Shown: positions 47,350 through 58,189, counted from the first letter of the stretch. The stretch is DNA of 64,000 nt from Balneolaceae bacterium (GCA_034521495.1 JAXHMK010000004.1:496001-560000), one strand, 5' to 3'. Translations and numbers: made by a program. The notes: generated by a model from the sequence alone, not told the origin.

Positions 47350-47946
47350 CAGCGGTTGTGCCGCCGGGTGATCAATGTTGAAGTAAGAAAAAAACCTAAA
47401 CCGGTCTGCACGAAAGTCGTTAACTTCCATTGCGAGTTTTCCCCACTGGTTATTCAGTTTCCCCGGATCTTCGATTTTTTCAACTCTCAGTCCAGCCTTT
47501 TAATAATTTTCTCACGTATACCGAAGCAATTTTGTTTTTGTTGATGCCGTTTAGAATTCTTTCTTCATCATCAGTAACTAAATTCTTCCCTTGGCCGCTT
47601 TTGCAATTCTCCAATCAAGTGGAGGGTATAGTCCCCTTTCAAAACGGACAGGATGCAAATAGAGGTTTTGATTCCAGCACCCCATGAGTCAATTATATCC
47701 AACAGTCTTTGATTTCTTTACAGTTATTTCTGAGGATCTGGAAGAATTTCCAACTGTGTCAACCACGATGATGTCCGAGATTGGAATGGGAGGTGTGCGT
47801 TTTTTTGCAGACTCTATACTTTTGTACTCTTCCATCTTTACCAATATATCTTTCGACAAGCTATCGATTTCAATTGAGTACCGCTTATCGATATCCCAGA
47901 TGCTTCGTTTGTAAGGTTGATTACGGTCATTGATGGCAGTTAACAT
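47350..47946 (-). pseudogene. Decayed unknown gene
   Basis: Minus-strand pieces read AINDRNQPYKRSIWDIDKRY and SIEIDSLSKDILVKMEEYKS, then in new phases DIIDSWGAGIKTSICILSVL and KGDYTLHLIGELQKRPREE, NLVTDDEERILNGINKNKIA with SVYVRKLLKGWTES, and KIEDPGKLNNQWGKLAMEVN. They fit one protein of about 190 residues with at least three indels. Family unknown. Confidence 0.5.
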
Positions 47947-48382
47947 ATAATGCTACGACAAATAGGTTGTTGCTTCGTGTGTTGCAGAATTTATTATTCA
48001 TATTATTGGCAAATGTAGAGTCTTTCAAGGCAAGTCACACCAAATTGTATATTTGAAGGAATTGTCGTGTAATATCAAAAATGATCTATAAGGAATTTGG
48101 ATTTTTTGGTTCATGCATATGAGAACACGAATATGTAGAACCGATAAGTGTTTGATAACACAATGAGTCTTTCCAGGCGTCGTGATGGATAATCACAACC
48201 CTCGATTATTTTAAAGCAATTTCTCTTTGAAAGTCACTGACTGGTTAACAAATCAAATAAAAAATTTATTTGAGGCGGTTTGAACCGGAACGAATCCCTG
48301 GGACTGTCGGCTGAAATTTCAATATCGAAATTCTGCACATCTTCGAATAGAAAGTAACTTTTCAAACTAAGACCAACAGAAC
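47947..48382. other. AT-rich spacer near the island's right end
   Basis: Spacer of 436 bases without coding potential or clear repeats. The last 60 bases should hold the promoter of the HTH gene. Confidence 0.5.
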
Positions 48383-48670
48383 ATGAAACTCGTAATTACG
48401 ACAGAAGATGAATTGAAAGCACTGATCAAAGAAGCCACAGGTGAAATTTTAAAAGATGTATTACCTGGCATCATCCGTAAGGCATCAATGAAAGAGTGGT
48501 TAACAACGGATGACGTGATGGAATACCTTCGGTGCAGCAGGCGCCACGTTCAACATCTAAGAGATTCAAACCAGATTACATTTACTCAAAATGGTCGCAC
48601 AATACGATATCATATAGATGATGTGCTCGAATATTTGAATAGAGGAAAAGTGCCAAAAAGAGATTGCTGA
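48383..48670 (+). CDS. HTH_17 helix-turn-helix protein
   Basis: Intact, 95 residues: N-terminal helical arm (ELKALIKEATGEILKDVLPG) and C-terminal excisionase-type helix-turn-helix (WLTTDDVMEYLRCSRRHVQH, LRDSNQITFTQNGRTIRYHI). Same architecture as the protein at 16648, so the island has related regulators at both ends. Possible excision factor or regulator. Confidence 0.78.
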   Translation: MKLVITTEDELKALIKEATGEILKDVLPGIIRKASMKEWLTTDDVMEYLRCSRRHVQHLRDSNQITFTQNGRTIRYHIDDVLEYLNRGKVPKRDC

Positions 48671-48715
48671 GTTGGGTCCCTGATATTCTTGAGTATATTT
48701 GGGCTGATTAATTTT

Positions 48716-48736
48716 GTACCCAATGAGTACCCAAAT
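48716..48736. repeat. Putative integrase arm sites, right end
   Basis: GTACCCAAT at 48716 and GTACCCAAAT at 48727, start to start 11 bp, matching the left-end pair at 13999/14010. Confidence 0.6.
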
Positions 48737-48769
48737 CTTAAAATTCTCAAATATATTAGCAGAAAAAGA

Positions 48770-48810
48770 AAACCCCTGTAAGATCATAAATCAATGCCTC
48801 ACAGGGGTTT
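48770..48810 (-). terminator. Terminator of tRNA-Phe
   Basis: Ten-bp stem AAACCCCTGT / ACAGGGGTTT followed on the minus strand by a T-rich run. Nearly the same as the copy at 11925-11965. Confidence 0.85.
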
Positions 48811-48819
48811 AAGTATGTG

Positions 48820-48892
<73 letters not shown>

Positions 48893-49061
48893 TCACAGAG
48901 CCATCAAATATAAGGGCTTTAAAAACCGAACACAATCTGTTTTGAGTGAAAAGTGAAAAGGCAAAAGTGAAAAGAAGCGTTTGAGAGAATTTATAATGTG
49001 TAGCGATATAATATCTATTTGTCTGCACCGATCTTATGTAAACTTACTTACTTTTGCCTTT

Positions 49062-50787
49062 TCACTTTTCACTTCTGCCTTTAATATGAATATCCTTCAA
49101 ACGCATCTGGATCGTTCGGCGGCCGTTCCAGTGGTTCTCTTCAAGGACGTAGGCGATGTCGATTTTGTCCCGGTCACAATTTCGCAACTTGGGTTCAAAT
49201 GCGTGCATATTAAAACCGATACAGTCAAAAACGGGTGACTTGCCCTGGCGAATTTTCATCTTTAGGTGCCCGTTTCCAACGATAGTTGGCACTCCTTCGA
49301 TGCATACATCTTCGCTCACAAAAATAGGCCGCATATTTCCGGGGCCAAACGGTTCAAACTGGGTGAGAAGTTTCCAGAATTTCATATCTACCTTGGAGAG
49401 ATCGAGGTCGCTTGAAATTTCAAGCTCGGGAGTGAAATCTTTGTCAGACAGGTTCGAACCTGCAATTTTATTCATCCGTTTACGGAACTCGTCCAGGTTT
49501 TCTTTATCCATGGTCAGTCCCGCGGCAAATTCGTGACCCCCAAATTGCTCAAGCAGATCTTCGCACTCTTTCAGCGCATCATAGATATTAAACCCTTTGA
49601 TGGATCTTGCCGATCCTTTGATTTTTCCCTCCACAGTACTGAGCATAATCGCAGGGCGATAGTGGGCATCCACCAGCCGGGATGCTACGATACCAATCAC
49701 ACCAAGATGCCAGCCCGGATCATGGAGAACCATGGCCGAAAGATCATCAAGATTGAAACTATTTTCGAGCATCTCCATCGCCTGGTCCATCGTTTTAGAA
49801 TCGGTGTTTCTCCGCATTTTATTGATGGATTCCAATTCATTGGCATATCTTTTAGCCGAGGTTTCTTCTTCGGCAATCATCAGTTCCACGGCAGTAGTTG
49901 CATCCCCCATCCTGCCGGCTGCGTTAATTCGCGGACCAATAGAAAATACGATACTGGAAGTAGTGACAGAGCTGGCCGGAATTTTTATCCTGTCGAGCAA
50001 GGCTTTAATGCCAATGCGTGGTTCTGTGTTGATGAGGTTCAGTCCCTTTCTCATTAAAATGCGGTTCTCGTCGATAATGGGAACAATGTCTGATGCGATG
50101 GAGATTGCAACGAGATCCAGGTATTTATTGGGTAGTTTTTTTGGGAGGCCCAGTTTTTCAACTGTACCCTGAACCAATTTGTATCCTACACCGGCTCCGG
50201 ATAATCCGTCAAATGGGTAATTGCAATCTGTTCGTTTGGGATCTAAAACCGCAACTGCATCGGGCAGCTCATCCCCAACGGTATGGTGATCGCAGATGAT
50301 GAGATCAACTCCTTTTTGCCGGGCATATTTGGCTTCTTCAATAGCGGTGATACCACAGTCAACGGAGACAATCAGGTCGGCATTTTTTTCAAGAGAAAAC
50401 TGAATGCCCTCCGGGTTGATGCCGTACCCCTCTTTAAAGCGATGGGGAATATAATAATACACATCCAGCCCGAAACTTTTTAAAAAAGTGAAGAGAAGGC
50501 TGACGGCCGTGGTGCCGTCTACATCATAATCGCCGTAAATAACAACGGTTTCGTGATTGCGGATGGCTGCAGATAGTCGACACGCACCAGCCTCCATATC
50601 TTTCATCAAAAAAGGATCATGGAGTTTTACCTTTTCAGGTCTGAAAAACGTTTTAGCTTTTTCGTAGGTGTCAATTCCCCGAATGCTTAATAAGATGGGC
50701 AATTTCCGGTGGAATGTTCAGTTCGTCTTGAATATCGTTGGCAGAGTTCCCCCCTTGGGGTTCGGAATAGACCCATCGGTAAGACAT
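49062..50787 (-). CDS. recJ: Single-strand exonuclease RecJ, one frameshift near the start
   Basis: RecJ 5'-3' single-strand DNA exonuclease of repair and recombination. Motifs: YGDYDVDGTTAVSLL (motif I), VSVDCGIT, CDHHTVGDELPDA (DHH), GPRINAAGRMGDA, and GGHEFAAGLTMD of the DHHA1 domain. The natural start is ATG 50787 (MSYRWVYSEPQGGNSANDIQ, DELNIPPEIAHL), but one extra base near 50695 breaks the phase so that the main frame begins at TTG 50702 (PILLSIRGIDTYEKAKTFF). About 30 residues are affected. In a core gene this may be a sequence error. Confidence 0.9.
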
Positions 50788-51712
50788 GATTATGTTCCTG
50801 TTTTATTATCATTTAACAGGTATGAGAGCTTCACCCCAAACATACCCAAGCTTTATTTTCCTGAATGTCTAATTTTGTAAATCAGGCGGCATCGAATCAA
50901 TCTCTTCTATACAAATACGATTATAAAGAAGAGAAAGACAAATGTGAAGAGGAGATTTTTACCAGTTTAACATAGACGTCCGAAGTCTGCCAAAATATTG
51001 CTATTGTTAATTCCCCGAATCAATATAAGAAGCGTTGATTTGTACCTGTTTAGCGGTTTGAGTCAAACAACCTGAAAGAACCCGTGCTTTTTCGGTTTCG
51101 GTGCCCGAGGCCTCGGGATGGGATAAGATCAATTCCCTTCGAAAACCTCTACTCGTGACTCTCTGGCAGGAGCTATCGCACTCTGCCTGGTCGGTAAACA
51201 CATGAGAAGTTACCCCGAAATTTTAAGTTTAAGTATGCTAAAGATATAAATAACAGTAGTTTAATACATTTAACAAGTGGAAATGGTGATTTTGGGAAAA
51301 TAACCGACCTTGAATAGTTGGCGGGAAAAAGGACAACGAGAGAACCGTGAGAAGAATCCTTTCATACCGGCGAGGAGCGAAATTTAAGGGCTGAAAGCCT
51401 GATGGACCATTGAAAGGATTCCACGGTGAACTCGTGTCCGCCGCCAAGTATTCACAGTCTTGATCTTTTCGTTCTTTTGTATCAAGACAAAAGGACATAC
51501 AACATGCAATAAGTTTACACTTACAATAATGGGGTAAGTCCTCGATAAACACATAAACACATACGTTGATTTTGTCCTGAAAGAGTTTGAAAATTTCTTC
51601 ATCTAAAGACATTGGCTGATCTTTCGGTTACATTCCCTGCAGAAAAAAGTTATGATGTAGGTTAAAATATTTTAAGCCTTCGTCTCAACATGTTTAAACG
51701 GAATAAGGGTCT
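50788..51712. other. Long intergenic region with palindromes
   Basis: No convincing gene in 925 bases. Contains a copy of the AGACTTC-type palindrome (50974-50988), the perfect palindrome CCCGAGGCCTCGGG (51104-51117) and an inverted pair GTCTTGAT / ATCAAGAC (51457-51464 and 51481-51488). The last lies in a segment like the extragenic repeats common in Bacteroidota. A minus-strand open stretch (51238-51612) is judged not to be a gene. Confidence 0.5.
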
Positions 51713-52639
51713 GTGCTGGTAAAGGAAAATCGGAAACATATTCTGGTAACGGGAACTCATCGCTCGGGTACAACATGGGTAGGGCGGACACTTTCCAAGA
51801 CAAAAAATGTAGAGTTGGTTTATGAACCCTTCAACCCGGAAACAACACGGTACAATTTTGAATACAAATTCGATCACTGGTTTGAGCACGTTCCCACTTC
51901 ACAGAATTACAGGGAAATTAAAAGAGAGTTCGATCGGTATATACCCAATACCGCATTCCAATATCCGGCAAAAATTTGCAGGGAATCGGGGTATAACTGG
52001 AAAACCCCGCTTATCTATCTAAAATATCTTCTGTTGAGTGGAAATCGTCCCCGCTATTTGTTGAAAGACCCGATTGCGCTTTTATCGGCGGGATGGTTAT
52101 ATGAGCGGTACCAGCTAAAAGTGATCTGCATGATTCGAAATCCCCTTGCATTTGCAGGAAGCTTAAAAAAACAGGGGTGGGATTTTGACTTCAAAAATTT
52201 TCTCAACCAGGAAAAACTGATCAATACCCGTTTGGAACCATTCAAGAAAGAGATCGAGAAAACGGATGCAGAAGGCGATTTCATTGACCGGATCAGTCTG
52301 TTATGGAATGTGCTGAACTTTGTGATTTTGGATTACCGGGAAACATATCCCGAGTGGCTTTTCATGAAGCATGAAAAACTTGCTCAAGATCCGATTGAAA
52401 ACTTCCGAAAAATGTTCACCTACCTGGACCTGGAATTCAGCGAAGAAATTGAACAGTATATAAGGGAGTTTACATCGAAGCAGAATCCTGCAGAAGCTGA
52501 ATCGAACGATTATCAGCCCAGAGATTCGAAGCAAACGATTCATACATGGAAAAACCGGCTGACAGATGATGAAGCTAAGCGGGTAAAAGAAAAAACTGCA
52601 AAAATCTATCGCAAACTTTATACAGCCGAAGAGAGTTAA
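51713..52639 (+). CDS. Sulfotransferase-family protein
   Basis: Protein of 308 residues with the PAPS-binding P-loop near the start, LVTGTHRSGTTWVGRTLS (residues 11-28), and a second phosphate-binding stretch around VICMIRNPLAFAGSLKKQGW, as in sulfotransferases. No membrane helix. It starts with GTG; no better start in frame was seen. The acceptor is unknown and could be a polysaccharide or lipid. It converges with the next gene, overlapping it by 4 bases. Confidence 0.82.
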   Translation: MLVKENRKHILVTGTHRSGTTWVGRTLSKTKNVELVYEPFNPETTRYNFEYKFDHWFEHVPTSQNYREIKREFDRYIPNTAFQYPAKICRESGYNWKTPLIYLKYLLLSGNRPRYLLKDPIALLSAGWLYERYQLKVICMIRNPLAFAGSLKKQGWDFDFKNFLNQEKLINTRLEPFKKEIEKTDAEGDFIDRISLLWNVLNFVILDYRETYPEWLFMKHEKLAQDPIENFRKMFTYLDLEFSEEIEQYIREFTSKQNPAEAESNDYQPRDSKQTIHTWKNRLTDDEAKRVKEKTAKIYRKLYTAEES

Positions 52640-55539
52640 AAGCTGCCAAAATGGTAGGAAAGATTGTCCCGGGTCGGTTCCCAGCCGAGTGAAATCCCGA
52701 TATCGAAACTCATGTTGCTCAAACGAAATCTCGATCGAATTCCGGCACCGAAAATAGTCCTTGAGTTTGAGGTACGAATGGTATGATCTAAATCAGCAGC
52801 TGTCTGAGAAAACAGAACCAGGTAAATATTGGATAGATAGAGAGGCAAGAGCAATCCTCCCTCATCGGGATAGATAATGGGAATGGTATAGCGGGTATTC
52901 AGGAAACCGATATTGTTGGCACCGGGAAATGGAAACTCTGAGAAATGATCAATAAAACGAGAGGATACTCCAAATACAGGAACGTCGGTTTGCGAATACA
53001 GCTCAGCGGAAATTCGCAAAGATTGATTCCAGCGCTTCAGTGGAGAAAGAAATGTAATTGCGCCAACATTGAGCCCGCGCCGGCGAGAGAGAGTTCCGTC
53101 AACCGAAACCTGGTCTGTTTCAATCATAAATTCATCTTTGTTCAATGCCTGCCGACCCTCTACAAAGAAAGCCCATCCTGCATTGGGCTGAATGTCACGG
53201 GTAAAATGACGTAGTTTCCAGTTGAAAATGGTTTTGAACCCGAGAGTATGGCGGGTTCCAAAATCAGAAACAGGTTGCCATGATTGATCCGGGTTCAGAA
53301 AGCGGATCTGAGAAACAGAATATCGCGGTTCAAAAAAGAGAGATGTAAACCGGGTGTTTGATTCGAGCATGAGTGGAATAGGGATGCTGAATGAGGCTCC
53401 ACGGGATTCCTGCAGCAACTCCTGGTATGATTCATCCTCACCATCGTCCGTTTGGAACTGGGTGAAAATCGGGCTGTTAAATAGCTCAACTTTAAACCCG
53501 GGATAAAATCCTTTGTAGTTATAGGATGTATTAAACCAGAGCCGTTCTGCTAAATAACTCACGTCAAGCGAGTAAGCTTGCGAGCTCATCACATCTCCGC
53601 TTTCAAATGTTAATCCGGGCCGGTGGTATCCATTCTGTTCTTCATAGGTGGGAAGCCAAAGCCGGGGTTTGAGCCAGGCCCAACCGGTTGAGTACGACTC
53701 GGGTTTCCAGGCAGAGGTATCGACTGCCATTTTCCGGTTCATTAACGGACGAGAAAGGCTTTCCCGAATTGACGAATCGAATTGCCACCGATCGGCCGGA
53801 ACCTGTTCCCAAACGGCATCATCTGCATCGAACAATTGAAGCGTTTGCTCATTTTCATCCTGCATGATGTAGGCGATCTGCTGTCCATCGGGAGAATACG
53901 AAGCCTCAAATACATTGAATTGACTATTGGTGATTTGATGAACTTGACCACCTTTCAGATCGTACTGATACAGGTTCATGGTTCCGGTATGATCGCTCAC
54001 AAACAGTAGTTTCTGTTCGGTGGGATGCCACGACAGATCAAAAACAGAACCTTCTTCAAAAACAATATCGGGTTTAGCATCGAGAATCCTCGTCTTATCG
54101 AGATCTTCAAACCAAATTCCCTGGGTGCTTTTTATTCGCCCGATGATGGCTGCAGAGACAGGTTTGTGAGGATTGGGAGCCACCTGAACAAGGGTGGAGT
54201 GCTCTGGCCTGGAGTACTTTTTCATAATCTCACCATCGTTTGGGTTGATCCGTACGAGATTCATCTGGTTGGCTTCTGTTTGAAGAGCAAGGATATTCCC
54301 ATCAAAAAAAGCCGGAGAAAAAAGTCTCGATTTTTGGGTGATGCGTTCCGAATCTCCAGTTGAGAGTTCAAGGATATGAAGATCTCCCTGATAGAGGTTG
54401 TCGTAGAGAAGATTTGTGTGATAGCGAGAATAGACCGCAATACTTTTATCTTCCGAAAGTGAATACAGAAAATCGTCGGTGATGGATACTTCCTTCAGTA
54501 GTTCTAATGACTTGGAATTAAGATCGTACGTATAAAAGCCGGAGGCCCGGTTGCATCCTCTTCCATAAAAAATAAGAGTATGATTGTTCAGCCATTTTGG
54601 GCGTTGAAGCCGTTTACAAGTGGCGGTAAATGGAATCTCTTTTGACAGCGTATCAGTGCTGTTACCGATCTTTTTGAGGCGGTCATCTTCATTCTGTTTT
54701 TTTTGCTCGTTGAACTGATCGTAAAGTTGGCCCGGCCAAAAATCTGTTTCATGTTTTAAGGCTAACCCAAAACCTAAAAAAGGGTATTTATAATGATATT
54801 CAATTGCGTTTTTCATGGAATCCTGTCCGTAGGAATCCAGCAGCCAGTTTACAAATTCATATCCGCCAATGTAGTGCCGGTTAAACGGCGGCGTATAGGT
54901 TGAACTGTGAACCAACTGCCCCATCGACCACGGGTTGGAAGAATGTAAAACAGACCGAAATTGATTGCGGAAATAGGGATGGTGTCCCCGTCCTGCCTGC
55001 GGTATTTGATTGTGAGTTTCATACTCTACGGCAATTCCCTCAATCAAACCGATTGGAGCGGCGCCGTGAGTAGCTCGCCTGATGTCGGGAGAAAAGATGG
55101 AGAGGATACTGGTTACCGATGATGGATTTTCGTTGAAATGCATGGCGTGAACCAACTCGTGGGGAAGAACCAGTTCCAGCCACCCGCCCGACTTAGGATT
55201 CATCGTTTTGCTGATGATGGGGGAGAGTTCAACCTCTGACCGGAAATTTATTGGAGAGACGAACCCGTTCGAGTTGTCATTTTCAGGGTTGAGGATAAAG
55301 GGAAATCGATTCATCGTTCCGCCAACCAGGTTTTTTATATCTGAATATTCGCTCTCTAAAATGGCCATTGAACGATAAGCTTCCTGCTGATATCGTTTAG
55401 GGTAGATAAGCCTGAATCGGTCGGTGTTGAGCTCCATCCACTCCTGGCCTGGCACCCTGTACTGGGTATTGTACATTTGTGCCTGCGCTGGCAGTACAAC
55501 AAAAAGTGAAATGAAACCGAAAAGAAAAAACCTGACCAT
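52636..55539 (-). CDS. Secreted peptidase-like / TolB propeller / beta-barrel protein
   Basis: Large exported protein of 967 residues. Signal peptide to about residue 20 (VVLPAQAQ). The N-terminal domain has the zinc-peptidase motif LVLPHELVHAMHFNENP with a distal LIEGIAVEYETH. The middle contains TolB/WD40-like propeller blades (WHPTEQKLLFVSDHTGTMNL, ASYSPDGQQIAYIMQDENEQ). The last 300 residues alternate as in an outer-membrane barrel and end in LSYHFGSF. It probably sits in the outer membrane with the peptidase and propeller in the periplasm or outside. Substrate unknown. Confidence 0.78.
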   Translation of the reverse strand: MVRFFLFGFISLFVVLPAQAQMYNTQYRVPGQEWMELNTDRFRLIYPKRYQQEAYRSMAILESEYSDIKNLVGGTMNRFPFILNPENDNSNGFVSPINFRSEVELSPIISKTMNPKSGGWLELVLPHELVHAMHFNENPSSVTSILSIFSPDIRRATHGAAPIGLIEGIAVEYETHNQIPQAGRGHHPYFRNQFRSVLHSSNPWSMGQLVHSSTYTPPFNRHYIGGYEFVNWLLDSYGQDSMKNAIEYHYKYPFLGFGLALKHETDFWPGQLYDQFNEQKKQNEDDRLKKIGNSTDTLSKEIPFTATCKRLQRPKWLNNHTLIFYGRGCNRASGFYTYDLNSKSLELLKEVSITDDFLYSLSEDKSIAVYSRYHTNLLYDNLYQGDLHILELSTGDSERITQKSRLFSPAFFDGNILALQTEANQMNLVRINPNDGEIMKKYSRPEHSTLVQVAPNPHKPVSAAIIGRIKSTQGIWFEDLDKTRILDAKPDIVFEEGSVFDLSWHPTEQKLLFVSDHTGTMNLYQYDLKGGQVHQITNSQFNVFEASYSPDGQQIAYIMQDENEQTLQLFDADDAVWEQVPADRWQFDSSIRESLSRPLMNRKMAVDTSAWKPESYSTGWAWLKPRLWLPTYEEQNGYHRPGLTFESGDVMSSQAYSLDVSYLAERLWFNTSYNYKGFYPGFKVELFNSPIFTQFQTDDGEDESYQELLQESRGASFSIPIPLMLESNTRFTSLFFEPRYSVSQIRFLNPDQSWQPVSDFGTRHTLGFKTIFNWKLRHFTRDIQPNAGWAFFVEGRQALNKDEFMIETDQVSVDGTLSRRRGLNVGAITFLSPLKRWNQSLRISAELYSQTDVPVFGVSSRFIDHFSEFPFPGANNIGFLNTRYTIPIIYPDEGGLLLPLYLSNIYLVLFSQTAADLDHTIRTSNSRTIFGAGIRSRFRLSNMSFDIGISLGWEPTRDNLSYHFGSF

Positions 55540-55548
55540 GGAATAAAG

Positions 55549-56806
55549 TTAATAAAAGAGCATCCAATACAGGTAAATTAAGGCAAATAGTGTAAGAAAA
55601 ATAATGCCGCTCACGCTCAGCCAGTAGAGCCATGGTTTAGGCCTGAACTGCTCTTCAACTTCAGGTTGATGAATGAGTTTGTGATTCATAAATGCTAATA
55701 CCGGCGCTGTGAGAAATGACATGGTTGTGGCGAGATCGATCAGAAAACCGAAATTGATCCCCAAGAAAAATCAATAGCAAAAGCGAGCCGGCACTAACCC
55801 CGATAAGAAGATACCGGTAACGGATTTCTGTTGATTGATTGTCGTCCTTTTTTAAGACCGACACAAATTCATTAACTACGCGCGGGTATGTATCTGTTAC
55901 CGTAAGTGTTGTACTAAACATGGTTGTGAAGGCACAGGCGGCAATCAGTACAAAAGCCCAATCGCCCAGTGCCGAGGTGTAAAGTTCAATCAGTTGATTT
56001 GAGAATCCGGCTGCGCTGGCAGCGTATTCCTCTCCTGAACCGTACATAACCATTGCGCCAAGTGTTAAAAAACAGAGTGCGATAATGGCCGTGCCGATGT
56101 AACCGAGATTAAAGTCGAACTGCACTTCGCCGAGTTGTGGTTTGTACTTGGTTTCCTTCATTCGCTCCAGTGTCCAGATTGATTGCCAGGCTGCGGCATC
56201 AATAGGAATGGGCATCCAGCCCATCAGGGCAATCAAAAAAGCAACCCCGGATACGGTCCAGATCTCGGGTGCAATAGCTTTAGGTTTTGGTGTGTAACCG
56301 ATGTTTACAAACGCCAAAATCATGGCAATTACTGTTGAAATGGCCAAAATTACCATCAATACTTTAATGGCCTTATCTAATAATGCATATGTGTTTCGAA
56401 ATAGATAAATGACGCACAAAACGAGAATGATGGCACACCATACCGTAACGGATAGTTCAATTCCGGTGAGGCTGGTTGCCAGGCTTGCTGTTACAATTGT
56501 AACTGCCGCATGAACCGCAAACATTGTTGAAACTGTAAAGATGATGAAAATCCATAGTGCCAGGGAGCTCATTTTGGCATATCCCCGGATCAAATTTTTG
56601 CGTGTGGCAAGAGCGTACCGCGGGCCAAACTCCAGAAACGGATATTTAAAAATATTTGCTAAAAGTACCGCCCATACAAGAGCAAAACCATATTCGGCGC
56701 CGGCACGGGTTGACTGAACAAGATGTGAAACACCTATTGCAGCGGCAGCCATAATTAACCCGGGGCCCAAACTGTTTTTAATTCCCTGAAGAGTAGATTT
56801 ACTCAT
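55549..56806 (-). CDS. Nramp-family divalent metal transporter, frameshifted
   Basis: Inner-membrane protein of the Nramp superfamily with about eleven helices. Begins MSKSTLQGIKNSLGPGLIMA and AAAIGVSHLVQSTRAGAEYG (the metal-binding helix 1 region), with MGWMPIPIDAAAWQSIW later. The first frame is lost after LLLLIFLG; one base fewer gives INFGFLIDLATTMSFLTAPV and LAFMNHKL, ending at 55549. The shift is in a run of four G on the coding strand near 55761. An indel error or a phase-variable tract are the two explanations. The substrate is not clear, as the Nramp DPGN motif is not typical here. Confidence 0.78.
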
Positions 56807-56997
56807 TTTGTCTTTTAGTTGTACTTATTTCTTTTCATTCACGTAGAGTAAGAAATTTTTATCAGAGTCAGTAAAACCTCTTGTTTTCACATTTAGCGAC
56901 TTTATTTTTGTACGTATATTTTAAGTGGAACCTTAAGACTCAGAAATTCTTTATTTTTATAGAAGACTCATCGAAATATTAAGTAGGAGACAAAAGG

Positions 56998-58125
56998 ATG
57001 GTAAGCGAAAAAACAATACACGAGCTGATTAATAAAAACGCTGAAAATTACGTAACAATAACTCTTCCAACTCACGAAAAAGGAGAAGAATCAAAGCAAG
57101 ATCCCATTCGGTTCAAAAATTTACTGTCTAACGCTGAAAATAAATTAGAAGAACGAAATTTAAAAAAAGAAGATGTCCAGCAGATGCTTAAACCGGCGAA
57201 AGAACTGCTGGATAAGCCATTGTTTTGGTCTCATCTTAAAAAAGGACTTGTGGTTTATATAACTGAAGATTCATATGACCTCTATCATCTACCCTACGAA
57301 GTAGATGAACGGGTGTTTGTGAATGATCATTTTATGATAACCCCGTTGCTGCCCATGACCAGTATGGACGGTTCATTTGTGGTATTGGCAGCGAGCCGAA
57401 AGAATGTACGTTTACTGCGCTGCACCCGAAATTCCGTTCATGATATCACTCCGGATAACATTGAAACATCTGTGACCGATTATCTTGAAGTGGATCCTCA
57501 AAAGCAGCTTCAGTTTCATACCGGGGCGAGGGGGCAATCTGCTATGTATTTCGGGCATAATGCCAACGAAGAGGACAAAATGGTAGTTGTTGAAGCGTTT
57601 TACCGCGAAATTGAGAAAGAGATATCTAACGTAGTGAATGAAACGGGCGACCCGTTAATTCTGGTCGGACTTACGGAAAATACCGGGCTTTATAAAAAGG
57701 TGAATCACTACAATCGATTAATTGAAAATACAGTTTCTCACAACCCCGATGACCTTTCCGATAAAGAACTGCGGGATAAAGGCTGGGATGTAGTGAAAGA
57801 GCACTTTTTATCTGAGATGTACAGATCTCTTGAAAATTTCTCTGAGTATGGAGAAGACCGCGTATCCAATAATCTGAGTGAGATTATTGAATCAACTGTG
57901 ATGGGGAAATCTCAAACCATATTTATTTCACGAGGAGAAACCAAGTGGGGTAAGTATGATGAAGAGAACCACACCGTTCACTACAGCGGTGAGCCGAATG
58001 GCGAGGATGTAGAACTCCTGAACTGGCTGTCCATCACCGGTTATAAAACAGGCAGCAAAGTGTATGTGCTTCCCAAAGAAGAGATGCCCATTCACTCAAC
58101 CGTAGCTGCAGAATTCAGATTCTAA
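56998..58125 (+). CDS. Archaeo-eukaryotic release factor-like protein (baeRF3 type)
   Basis: Protein of 375 residues I place in the bacterial archaeo-eukaryotic release factor (baeRF family 3) group from its layout: N-terminal YVTITLPTHEKGEESKQDPI, RFKNLL, middle VLAASRKNVRLLRCTRNSVH, and C-terminal STVMGKSQTIFISRGETKWG then YKTGSKVYVLPKEEMPIHST. These proteins are predicted to act on stalled or hibernating ribosomes. Its own terminator follows. Preceded by a good ribosome-binding site (GTAGGAG, 56982-56988). Confidence 0.75.
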   Translation: MVSEKTIHELINKNAENYVTITLPTHEKGEESKQDPIRFKNLLSNAENKLEERNLKKEDVQQMLKPAKELLDKPLFWSHLKKGLVVYITEDSYDLYHLPYEVDERVFVNDHFMITPLLPMTSMDGSFVVLAASRKNVRLLRCTRNSVHDITPDNIETSVTDYLEVDPQKQLQFHTGARGQSAMYFGHNANEEDKMVVVEAFYREIEKEISNVVNETGDPLILVGLTENTGLYKKVNHYNRLIENTVSHNPDDLSDKELRDKGWDVVKEHFLSEMYRSLENFSEYGEDRVSNNLSEIIESTVMGKSQTIFISRGETKWGKYDEENHTVHYSGEPNGEDVELLNWLSITGYKTGSKVYVLPKEEMPIHSTVAAEFRF

Positions 58126-58142
58126 GGTATTGTTGATCCCTA

Positions 58143-58189
58143 AAAAGGCACACTTCTAATGTAAAGGAGTGTGCCTTTTAATTTTTTTT
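58143..58189 (+). terminator. Strong terminator
   Basis: Twelve-bp perfect stem AAAAGGCACACT / AGTGTGCCTTTT with a 13-base loop, followed by eight T. Confidence 0.92.

Noticed and set aside
51238-51612. 124-residue open frame on the minus strand
   Set aside because: Lies over an extragenic repeat-like segment with palindromes; the composition is not protein-like and there is no ribosome-binding site.
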